23,209 nucleotides of DNA from an uncultured Romboutsia sp. GTDB lineage: Bacteria; Bacillota; Clostridia; Peptostreptococcales; Peptostreptococcaceae. Below are positions 18,101 to 23,209 of the stretch, in pieces (the stretch's first letter is position 1; every line of letters begins with the position of its first letter). The stretch lies in NCBI GenBank assembly GCA_937907205.1, contig CALESE010000123.1, positions 1 through 23,209 on the forward strand. The letters are read 5' to 3'. Below the pieces are notes generated by a model, which had not been told where the DNA came from, made no database searches, and saw only the letters and a program-made list of their open reading frames with translations. Made by a program: the position numbers and the translations under genes.

Positions 18101-18903
18101 TAACTGCAACACCATTAGCTAGTGCAAAAGATGCTCCAATATTATTATCATATGATGGTAAGCTACCTCAAGAAACTATTGATGAAATAAAGAGATTAAA
18201 AGCATCAAATGTTATAGTAATAGGTGGAGAATCTGCAATGCCACAATCTATTGTAGACCAAGTTAAATCTATAGACTCAAAAATAAATGTACAAAGAATT
18301 GGTGGATCAACTAGATATGAAACATCTTTAAATATAGCTAAAGAGATAGATAAAATAAATGATATAAGAAGGGTATATATAGGAGCTGGTAATGGAGAAG
18401 CAGATGCACTTTCTATATCTCCAGTAGCTGGTAGAGAAAAATCACCTATAATACTTGCTAAGAAAGATGGATTAGATGCAGATACTTTAAAATACCTAAA
18501 AGATGAAAAAGTAGAAGATGCATACTTCATAGGTGGAGCTACTAAGTTGGCTGATAGCCTTATATCAAAAGTAAATGCTAAAACATTAAAAGATGTATCT
18601 AACAATAGAATTGAAGGTAAAGATAGAAATGAAACTAATGCAAAAGTTATAGAAAAATTCTATACAAAGACTCAATTAGATGGAGTTATAGTTGCTAAAG
18701 ATTTAGAATTAATAGATGCATTAACAGTAGGACCATTAGCAGCTAAAAAAGATATTCCAGTAATTATAGCAACTGATGAGTTAAGCACATCTCAAGAAAA
18801 TGTATTAAAGAATAAGAAATCACCTAAGATATACGAAACAGGTGGAGGAATAAAATCTAGCGTAGTAGATAAGCTAAAGCAATTATTAAATAATAAGAAA
18901 TAA
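15178..18903 (+). CDS. Cell-wall-anchored surface protein: cohesin-like domain, Ig-like stalk, three CWB2 modules
   Basis: A 1241-residue exported protein; ATG follows ACAAGGAGATGAAAGT. A signal peptide ends near VIAYA-SN (about residue 27). Residues about 43-185 look cohesin-like: the ISVDNVENAVKAFQLSLKI pattern followed by alternating strands and a late EKKGRVLEICEI-type strand (seen as AKKGRVLEICEIDVEM). A stalk of Ig-like modules follows (about 192-286, 295-376, 382-448, 452-531), then an unknown module (557-628), a Big_2 module (630-721), another Ig-like module (730-808), and a second unknown module (815-903). A Pro/Thr linker leads to three CWB2 modules (about 935-1240), with typical RIGGSTRYETSLNIA and VIVIGGESAMP. 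CWB2 triplets bind anionic wall polymer in C. difficile. It probably presents the M60 enzyme encoded 72 bases upstream. Confidence 0.88.
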   Translation: MTKLSPKAKAVALSAIVASTGVIAYASNEASKKEAEQSVDTANLIVEKIGKDKVKISVDNVENAVKAFQLSLKIDGNVKFKDSSIKWLLNEDNQGQEKTEKLVETDYVLNSDNKEIDIFVASESELAKKGRVLEICEIDVEMLASKSNSSYKIVPNTDNGKVAFKSVDTNNNQVEEANMTFDDTRLSINTPPTITLKDTKHKGIDKEEDADVEVDVAKNTITLKEGYDFNAVAKSFVEVKDEEESISEDKITVTKVDTSKTGTYNVEYTATDSNGESTTLNVNVLVKPEVWKDAPTLTGVPTDTVERYTGDIFDPLMPDGQNKITATDVKGNELEVNVGYSDNFNLDQEGEHTITYTAKDRFNNTTTETVNLKVLLDEAPIITGTEDTIINKGTTFDPKNGVSATDAGKDLKDQIEVSGNVNTNVAGVYSLTYKVSDERNTTTKTRKITVNGAPTIGGDLSNIILKNGTQLTEEEILDRININDDLDKAPRIKVDLSKVKTSEDGTYTVNITAMDSNNLSTEKEINVVVTSKSVTDLPGSGDGSSEEKSVKKQVIDGDVISKINEKLSALTKDYNVESSKTTVLDNIVYSIKVSSKPVAFRNTAEKYHIEITVPKAINDTTGGIVITPHQGVKVSSINVTDNGIKIEKGQTEKLNAVVAPENAENKKLLWSSTNTDVVSITPSDDSQSATIRGLKNGTSTIRVAAIDGSGVSQELIVQVGEQPKEDTEKPVFDYKGKTEITLANGMKFEIPNVTASDNVDTGLKVDRTISKDGKTVDSINTTVAGEYEIKYTTVDKAGNKAELIITVTVAEHISGITVGSGDAITEDKALEMEATSVDGLNKLLNSIEKGFKAETIGKPEKKDGKVIYTLKLSKKQGLIARLFNLNKNTETYYIKVTVENKPEFTNILDKFNPNGSITNPPVTPPVTPSVPETTVTQLIGSKRFDTAAKISQEGWKTSTNVILVNGNNRNLVDGLTATPLASAKDAPILLSYDGKLPQETIDEIKRLKASNVIVIGGESAMPQSIVDQVKSIDSKINVQRIGGSTRYETSLNIAKEIDKINDIRRVYIGAGNGEADALSISPVAGREKSPIILAKKDGLDADTLKYLKDEKVEDAYFIGGATKLADSLISKVNAKTLKDVSNNRIEGKDRNETNAKVIEKFYTKTQLDGVIVAKDLELIDALTVGPLAAKKDIPVIIATDELSTSQENVLKNKKSPKIYETGGGIKSSVVDKLKQLLNNKK
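15304..15732 (+). other. Cohesin-like domain of the CWB2 surface protein
   Basis: Residues about 43-185 directly after the signal peptide. The strand order is that expected of cohesins: an opening LIVEKIG strand, then VKISVDNVENAVKAFQLSL, a polar central region, DIFVASESELAKKGRVLEI, and a closing strand VAFKSVD. The position at the tip of a wall-anchored stalk is where a docking site would be placed. Cohesin sequences diverge strongly, so this rests on pattern and on the adjacent dockerin-like partner. Confidence 0.5.
17983..18900 (+). other. Three tandem CWB2 cell-wall-binding modules
   Basis: Three units of about 100 residues each (about 936-1035, 1038-1135, 1141-1240) share the pattern I-G-x-x-R-[FYN]-[DE]-T plus a central DALT/DGLT-type motif and a GG-containing turn (VIGGESAM, FIGGATKL, ETGGGIKS). 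A triplet is the number needed for the trimeric anchor fold established for C. difficile Cwp proteins. Here it is at the C-terminus. Confidence 0.9.
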
Positions 18904-18964
18904 ATGATTTATGCATTAGAAATTTAAATTTATTTTATGATATTCGTTTATCATGAAACTATTA

Positions 18965-19008
18965 CAAAAAAAGTCTTAGTACTACTTTTAGTACTAAGAC
19001 TTTTTTGA
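18965..19008 (+). terminator. Strong terminator after the CWB2 protein gene
   Basis: AGTCTTAGTACTA (18972-18984) and TAGTACTAAGACT (18989-19001) form a perfect 13-bp stem with loop CTTT, extended by flanking A and T runs. The T-run on the 3' side supports termination, and the A-run on the 5' side would allow it in the other direction too. It ends the secreted-protein unit. Confidence 0.9.
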
Positions 19009-19053
19009 TTTAAGTATATGATTATATTTTTATTATATATAATCATAATTATT

Positions 19054-19089
19054 TTGTTTAAATTGATTCAAAAAGTATATTAATATAAT
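19054..19089 (+). promoter_or_regulatory. Candidate promoter of the repeat protein-MoxR-VWA operon
   Basis: Two overlapping options are visible: TTGTTT (19054-19059) with TATATT (19076-19081) at 16-base spacing, and TTGATT (19063-19068) with TATAAT (19084-19089) at a short 15-base spacing. Either lies 50-60 bases before the first gene of the operon and after the strong terminator at 18965-19008. The remaining sequence between 18904 and 19138 shows no gene. Confidence 0.35.
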
Positions 19090-19138
19090 GATTAACAATT
19101 ATAATTTAAAATAGAAATAATAGATTGGGAGGTAGACT

Positions 19139-19942
19139 ATGGAAGAATCAAAACTTATTGAAATGATAAAGATGAATCCTTCTATTATAAAAACTATAAA
19201 CAATCCAACAGATGAAATGAAATTATTAGCAATTAAAAAGGATGGACTTGCAATAGAATATATAGATAATCCAACTAAAGAAATGCAAGAACTAGCTATA
19301 GAGAATAATGCTAGGGCTATCAAATATATAAAAAATCCAACGGAAGATATGATGATAAAGGCTATAGACGAAGGATGGAGTATGCTAGACATTATAAAAA
19401 ATCCAACATATAATGTTATAAAACTAGCAATAAATAAATCTGGATGGGCTATTAAATATGTAGAAAATCCAAGTGAAGAGTTACAGCTATTGGCAGTAAG
19501 AAAAAATTATGATTCAATAAAGTTTATAAAAGAACCTTATGAAAGTGTTCAAGAAGAAGCAGTAAAAATAAGCTATGATGCATTAAGATACATAAAGCCA
19601 GCTTCAGATAGAGCACAAATTATAGCTATAAAAAACAACGAATCAGCTATAAACTTTATAACAAATTTAGATAAGAATAAAATGATAGATTTTCTTAAGA
19701 CTAATATTTTAGTAATTAAATATATTTCTACAAAAATATCTAAAGATGAATTAGAAGATGTATTAAAGAATGTTCTATCAAAGGAAGATGTTGAGGAAAA
19801 ATATGTAAGAGACTTTTTAAATTGCACAACTATAGATAAGAACAGTAATATTATATCAATGGACAAGATAATGTTCATTTATAAATATGGTAGTAAAAAA
19901 GCAAAGAAGATAACAGTAGATGAAAAATTGAAGATGATATAG
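19139..19942 (+). CDS. Protein of seven 22-residue helical repeats, unknown function
   Basis: A 267-residue protein without signal peptide or membrane segment. Residues 20-173 are seven consecutive repeats of exactly 22 residues with the pattern I-x-N-P-T-x-E-M-x-x-L-A-I-x-x-x-x-x-A-I-x-Y; the last two are degenerate. The pattern predicts short helix-turn-helix units stacking into a solenoid, and it recalls DUF4116-type repeats, although I cannot confirm membership. The C-terminal 90 residues are not repeated and are charged. ATG follows TGGGAGGTAGACT. It lies 11 bases before a MoxR-type ATPase gene, so it is probably an adaptor or scaffold for that ATPase and the VWA protein. Function is not known. 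Confidence 0.75.
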   Translation: MEESKLIEMIKMNPSIIKTINNPTDEMKLLAIKKDGLAIEYIDNPTKEMQELAIENNARAIKYIKNPTEDMMIKAIDEGWSMLDIIKNPTYNVIKLAINKSGWAIKYVENPSEELQLLAVRKNYDSIKFIKEPYESVQEEAVKISYDALRYIKPASDRAQIIAIKNNESAINFITNLDKNKMIDFLKTNILVIKYISTKISKDELEDVLKNVLSKEDVEEKYVRDFLNCTTIDKNSNIISMDKIMFIYKYGSKKAKKITVDEKLKMI

Positions 19943-19953
19943 GAGAGATAAAA

Positions 19954-21081
19954 ATGAATTTCATAGATACATTAAATAGTGTAGACTTAGTATTAGAAAC
20001 AAAAGAAGTACCTTTAGTAGTTGGAGAAAGTGGAATAGGTAAAACAGCATTAGCTAATAAACTTGCTAATGAAAATAACTGGAGCTTAGTAGTTATTGAT
20101 GGAAATCTTCTTAAAGAAGGAGAAATAGGTGGATTACCAACAATAGAATCTTATATAGGATTTGATTCTAATGGTAATGAAATAGAGAAAAAGGCTACAG
20201 TATATGCTGTTCATAATAAGTTAAGAGAAATTGATGAAGAAATTTCTAAAGGTAGAACAGTTCTTTTATTTATAGATGAAATAAACCGTTGTGAACATAC
20301 AGTACAACAAGAGCTTATGAACTTAATATTAAATAAAGAAATTAATGGATATAAGTTACACGATAATGTGAAAATACTAGCAGCAATGAATCCTTCAAGC
20401 AAGTATGGTTCAGATTTTGACTATCAAGTTGTAGATATGGATGCGGCTCAAGAAAATAGATTTGTATGGTTAAACATGGAACCTGATTATAATGGTTGGA
20501 TAAAATGGGCAATAGATGCTGGAATTGAACAAAAGGTTATAGAGTTTATTTCTACATTCCCTGAATATCTTCATAAAGTAAATGAAGATGATGTTAGGGC
20601 AACACCTAGAAGTTATGAAAGAGTTTCTAAAAGCTACAAGGTTTACAAAGAAAAGAAAGACTTAATACCTAAAGAAGTATTTTTAAATGTTATAAAAGGA
20701 AATGTAGGAAAAGTTATTGCACAAGAGTTTATAAGTTTTATTGAATCAGATTGTAGCCCTTTAATATCTTATGAAGATGTTTTTTCAGGTGATACATTAA
20801 GTGAATCTGTTGTAGAAAAAGTAAAAAATGAAAATCATACAAGACTTTATATATCAGCAATGAATATTTTAAAAACTTTAGAATCTAATATAGAAAATAA
20901 CGATGATTCAAGTTATTATATCAACCGATTTGTTAAGTTTTTAAAAGAATATCCTATAGATTTAATGGTAGGTATTATGAAAGACATAAAAAATAGTTAT
21001 ATAAAAGTATACCAAAAAGCAATAGAAAATGAAGAGTTTGTAGAATCATATTTTGAATCTTATAGTTTAATAAGGGGATAA
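19954..21081 (+). CDS. MoxR-type AAA+ ATPase
   Basis: A 375-residue AAA+ ATPase. Walker A is GESGIGKT (G24-T31), Walker B is LLFIDEINR (D108, E109), sensor 1 is the asparagine in LAAMNPS (N146), and an arginine-finger-like residue sits in QENRFVWL (R169). MoxR-family ATPases act as chaperone-like remodelers that work with a VWA-domain partner. Here such a partner is encoded three bases downstream. The C-terminal 170 residues are mostly helical and are longer than a minimal MoxR lid. ATG follows AGGAGAGATAAAA. The target of the pair is unknown. Confidence 0.88.
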   Translation: MNFIDTLNSVDLVLETKEVPLVVGESGIGKTALANKLANENNWSLVVIDGNLLKEGEIGGLPTIESYIGFDSNGNEIEKKATVYAVHNKLREIDEEISKGRTVLLFIDEINRCEHTVQQELMNLILNKEINGYKLHDNVKILAAMNPSSKYGSDFDYQVVDMDAAQENRFVWLNMEPDYNGWIKWAIDAGIEQKVIEFISTFPEYLHKVNEDDVRATPRSYERVSKSYKVYKEKKDLIPKEVFLNVIKGNVGKVIAQEFISFIESDCSPLISYEDVFSGDTLSESVVEKVKNENHTRLYISAMNILKTLESNIENNDDSSYYINRFVKFLKEYPIDLMVGIMKDIKNSYIKVYQKAIENEEFVESYFESYSLIRG

Positions 21082-21084
21082 TAT

Positions 21085-22494
21085 ATGGGAAATTATTTTG
21101 AGAAACAAACTAATAAACTTTATGATAAAGCAAATGAAATTATCAATAATGTTGCTATGTTAAAAGCAAATCGTAAGGGTGAGGAATTTAATATAGATAT
21201 ACCACAAGATTTTAAAAATGAGTTCTTTAGTCTAGTAGATAAAGTTAATTTAAGTCTTATGGAAGATAAAGATAATTTCTATGGATATTTCTTGTTTCAA
21301 ATGAATAGAGAAATAAGATTTGATATAAGTAGCCCTACTGCTGTAAATTTTAAAGGAGCTAAATATGTTATATATTTTAATCCAATAATATTTTTAAATC
21401 TTAATATAAAACAAATGGAAGCTACAATAAAGCATGAAATTCTCCATGTATTATCCATGCATTTAGTAAGGGCAAAAGAATTAAAAGATAAGTATAGTAC
21501 ATTAGCTATTAATATAGCAATGGATGTAGTTGTTAATCAATATTTAGAGTACTTGCCACCATATGCAACTACTTTAGAATGGATAAATTCAAAGTATTGT
21601 TTAAAACTTGACCCATATGAAACATTTGAATACTATGTAGACAAAATTCAGATTGAATTAGATTTACAAGAATATGATGAAGATGGAGAAGAAAATGACA
21701 ATAATGAATCTGACAATATAAAAACTGACTATAATCTAGAAAATACCCATGATATTTGGGAAGAGTCTGGCGATATAGATGAAAAAACTTTTAAAGAGTT
21801 TACAGAAAAGTTTATTGCACATTCTCAAAAAGGTAAAATACCAGCATATTTAGACGATATAATATCATCTTTAAAAAATAGTAAAGGTGAATTACCTTGG
21901 AATTTATATCTTAATAGATTAATGGGAACTGTTGAAAGCAATAAAAAGAAGACTATAACAAGAAGAAATAGAAGACAGCCTGATAGATTAGATTTAAGAG
22001 GTCAACTTAGAAATCATAAAGCGGAGATAGCTGTTGCACTTGATATAAGTGGAAGTATAAGTGATGAAGAGTTTAAGCAAGCTATTAAAGAAGTTCTTAA
22101 TATAGTAAAAAATTATAACCATGAAATTACTCTTATAGAATGTGATAATGAAATTAGACGAGTATATAAAATTAAATCTATAAAAGATATAAAAGATAGA
22201 ATGAATAAAGGTGGAGGGACAAGATTTACTCCAGTTTTTGAATATGCTAATAATAAAAAGATTAATCTACTTATATACTTTACGGATGGTAAAGGCGAAG
22301 ATAAGTTAAAAGTAATACCTAGAGGGTATAAAACTTTATGGGTTATATCAGGAAGAGGAGAAGGTATTTCATTAAGAGAGCCTTTTGGAGCAGTCAAAAA
22401 ACTTAGTAAAGTAAAGATAAAAGATAATATACTAGATATAAGTGATGTTAGAGATGATGGGTATTCAATGAATAACCAAGCACCAATATTATAA
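21085..22494 (+). CDS. VWA-domain protein with N-terminal metallopeptidase-like domain (DUF2201-like)
   Basis: A 469-residue cytoplasmic protein. The N-terminal part contains KHEILHVLSMHL (H117, E118, H121), an HExxH zinc-binding motif typical of the putative metallopeptidase domain paired with this VWA type. Next comes MDVVVNQYLE, with candidate further ligands, and an acidic stretch (about residues 200-220). The C-terminal domain (about 313-460) has an intact MIDAS: DISGS (D320, S322, S324), T379 in GGGTRFTP and D401 in FTDGKG. In MoxR-VWA systems the VWA protein recruits substrates to the ATPase, consistent with the tight operon (3-base gap). Whether the HExxH domain is an active protease is not known. 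Confidence 0.88.
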   Translation: MGNYFEKQTNKLYDKANEIINNVAMLKANRKGEEFNIDIPQDFKNEFFSLVDKVNLSLMEDKDNFYGYFLFQMNREIRFDISSPTAVNFKGAKYVIYFNPIIFLNLNIKQMEATIKHEILHVLSMHLVRAKELKDKYSTLAINIAMDVVVNQYLEYLPPYATTLEWINSKYCLKLDPYETFEYYVDKIQIELDLQEYDEDGEENDNNESDNIKTDYNLENTHDIWEESGDIDEKTFKEFTEKFIAHSQKGKIPAYLDDIISSLKNSKGELPWNLYLNRLMGTVESNKKKTITRRNRRQPDRLDLRGQLRNHKAEIAVALDISGSISDEEFKQAIKEVLNIVKNYNHEITLIECDNEIRRVYKIKSIKDIKDRMNKGGGTRFTPVFEYANNKKINLLIYFTDGKGEDKLKVIPRGYKTLWVISGRGEGISLREPFGAVKKLSKVKIKDNILDISDVRDDGYSMNNQAPIL

Positions 22495-22522
22495 ATTAAA
22501 TACTAATAGGAAGGAGAAATTT

Positions 22523-22978
22523 ATGTTAGAAGTAGGAGTTAAAGCACCAGAATTCAAACTACAAGATAAAGATGGAAATATAGTAAGTTTATCAGATTTT
22601 AAAAATAAAAAAGTAGTATTATATTTTTATCCAAAGGATAATACACCAGGATGTACAAAACAAGCATGCTCATTTAGAGATAATTATGAAGAATTTAAAT
22701 CAAGAGATGTTGTTGTAATAGGTATAAGTAAAGATAGTATAAAATCACATGAGAGATTTGCTCAAAAAAATGAATTACCATTTATACTATTATCAGATCC
22801 TGAACTTGAAGTTATAAAAGCATATGATGTATGGCAAGAAAAGAAATTATACGGAAAATTAGGATTTGGAGTTGTTAGAACTACTTATATAATAGATGAA
22901 AATGGAATAATAGAAAAAGTATATGATAAAGTTAAAACTGACAAAAATGTAGGAGAAGTATTAGAATATTTAGGATAG
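22523..22978 (+). CDS. bcp: Thioredoxin-dependent peroxiredoxin, BCP/PrxQ type
   Basis: A 151-residue AhpC/TSA-fold peroxidase that reduces H2O2 and organic hydroperoxides with electrons from thioredoxin. The active site YFYPKDNTPGCTKQAC gives peroxidatic C44 and resolving C49 five residues later, the PrxQ arrangement with an intramolecular disulfide. The conserved arginine of the family is likely the one in FGVVRTTYIID. ATG follows AGGAAGGAGAAATTT. It lies 28 bases after the VWA gene with no terminator between them, so read-through is likely. A functional tie to the MoxR-VWA system is not implied. Confidence 0.93.
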   Translation: MLEVGVKAPEFKLQDKDGNIVSLSDFKNKKVVLYFYPKDNTPGCTKQACSFRDNYEEFKSRDVVVIGISKDSIKSHERFAQKNELPFILLSDPELEVIKAYDVWQEKKLYGKLGFGVVRTTYIIDENGIIEKVYDKVKTDKNVGEVLEYLG

Positions 22979-23013
22979 GCAATTTTAGAAATAATAAAGG
23001 TATTATCGTTATT

Positions 23014-23039
23014 TGAACTGATACCTAAAAAGTAGACAG
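23014..23039. repeat. Terminal inverted-repeat end of an IS3-family element
   Basis: The sequence from TGAACTGATACC to AAAAAGTAGACAG lies just beyond the stop codon of the transposase fragment and has the form of IS3-family (IS150-like) ends, which typically carry an AAAAAGTAGACA-type core. It begins 36 bases after the bcp stop codon. The opposite end of this IS is not in the window. Confidence 0.6.
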
Positions 23040-23056
23040 TTTAATAAAAAGACTAT

Positions 23057-23157
23057 TTAAGAAACCATATGGCACCTGTATTCCACAGGTGTCATATTTT
23101 TTAAATTTGATTGAAATCTCTCATTATTATACCAATGTATATAATCATTTATTGAAT
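23057..23157 (-). pseudogene. IS3-family transposase (OrfB, DDE integrase core), 3' remnant only
   Basis: On the - strand the last 33 codons of an IS3-type transposase are readable: SINDYIHWYNNERFQS is followed by LKNMTPVEYR and a stop at 23057-23059. The WYNNER...LKxMTPVEYR pattern is diagnostic of the C-terminus of the IS3/IS150 integrase core. Everything upstream is missing: the frame is cut at about 23158, where the 50-bp repeat begins, and a stop (TGA) appears immediately inside that repeat. The catalytic residues lie upstream of this piece, so it cannot be functional. A later insertion into the IS, or a recombination event, explains the truncation. Confidence 0.85.
23071..23102 (+). terminator. 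Terminator-like hairpin within the IS remnant, downstream of bcp
   Basis: GGCACCTGT (23071-23079) and ACAGGTGTC (23085-23093) form a 9-bp stem (one G-U) with loop ATTCC, followed by ATATTTTTT. On the + strand this has the form of an intrinsic terminator and is the first one after bcp. It lies inside the transposase reading frame on the opposite strand. Confidence 0.6.
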
Positions 23158-23207
23158 TGATAGATTGTCAATACAAGTGCAACACTTTATATTTATGTTG
23201 CATTAAA
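23158..23207. repeat. Right copy of the 50-bp perfect inverted repeat
   Basis: This is the exact reverse complement of 1-50. It starts abruptly within the IS3-family transposase remnant, so it marks the edge of another element inserted there. The two bases that follow (TA, 23208-23209) extend the copy beyond the left window edge. Confidence 0.85.
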
Positions 23208-23209
23208 TA

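Noticed and set aside
19196..19657. CRISPR-like or DNA tandem repeat
   Set aside because: The repetition is at the protein level (22 codons) with diverged nucleotides and an open reading frame throughout, so it is a repeat protein rather than an array.

Overview
The window is AT-rich DNA (my rough impression is about 30% G+C) with strong AGGAG-type ribosome binding sites. All intact genes are on the + strand. One protein carries a three-module CWB2 (cell wall binding repeat 2) anchor of the kind known from Clostridioides difficile surface proteins. Together these point to a Clostridia-class Firmicute, most likely a Peptostreptococcaceae member (Clostridioides, Paraclostridium, Paeniclostridium or Romboutsia type). 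This is an inference; no rRNA or other phylogenetic marker is present. I found no tRNA, rRNA, CRISPR array or intact phage or plasmid gene.

Region 1 (about 150-9107) is a D-glucuronate utilisation locus. A GntR/FadR-type regulator (uxuR-like) with its own terminator is followed by an SDR-type fructuronate reductase (uxuB-like), KDPG aldolase, KDG kinase and mannonate dehydratase (uxuA). After a long palindrome and a good candidate promoter come glucuronate isomerase (uxaC) and a three-component TRAP transporter (DctP lipoprotein, DctQ, DctM). The set is a complete route: uptake, glucuronate to fructuronate to mannonate to KDG to KDPG to pyruvate plus glyceraldehyde-3-phosphate. Altronate-branch genes for galacturonate are absent. 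Two CTAGTAT-centred palindromes, upstream of the regulator and over the -10 of uxuB, are probable operators.

Region 2 (about 9108-19010) encodes two large secreted proteins. The first is a 1873-residue M60 (enhancin/mucinase-like) metallopeptidase with HEIGH plus a downstream ETSNN motif, several carbohydrate-binding and Fn3-like modules, and a dockerin-like pair of calcium loops near its N-terminus. It has no cell-wall anchor of its own. The second, 72 bases downstream, is a 1241-residue protein with a cohesin-like N-terminal domain, a stalk of Ig-like modules and three CWB2 modules. The most interesting hypothesis here is that the second protein is a one-cohesin surface scaffold holding the first: a two-gene, cellulosome-like mucinase display system.

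Region 3 (about 19050-22978) is a tight three-gene operon: a protein made of seven exact 22-residue repeats, a MoxR-type AAA+ ATPase, and a DUF2201-like protein combining an HEILH metallopeptidase-like domain with a C-terminal VWA/MIDAS domain. A PrxQ/BCP peroxiredoxin follows closely.

Region 4 (the edges): the last 200 bases hold the 3' end of an IS3-family transposase gene with its terminal sequence. That remnant is cut off by a 50-bp sequence present, perfectly inverted, at the very start of the window (1-50 versus 23158-23207). Both ends therefore enter the same end of one repeated element. This means either a composite-transposon-like arrangement with inverted IS copies or a contig ending at a repeat on both sides.
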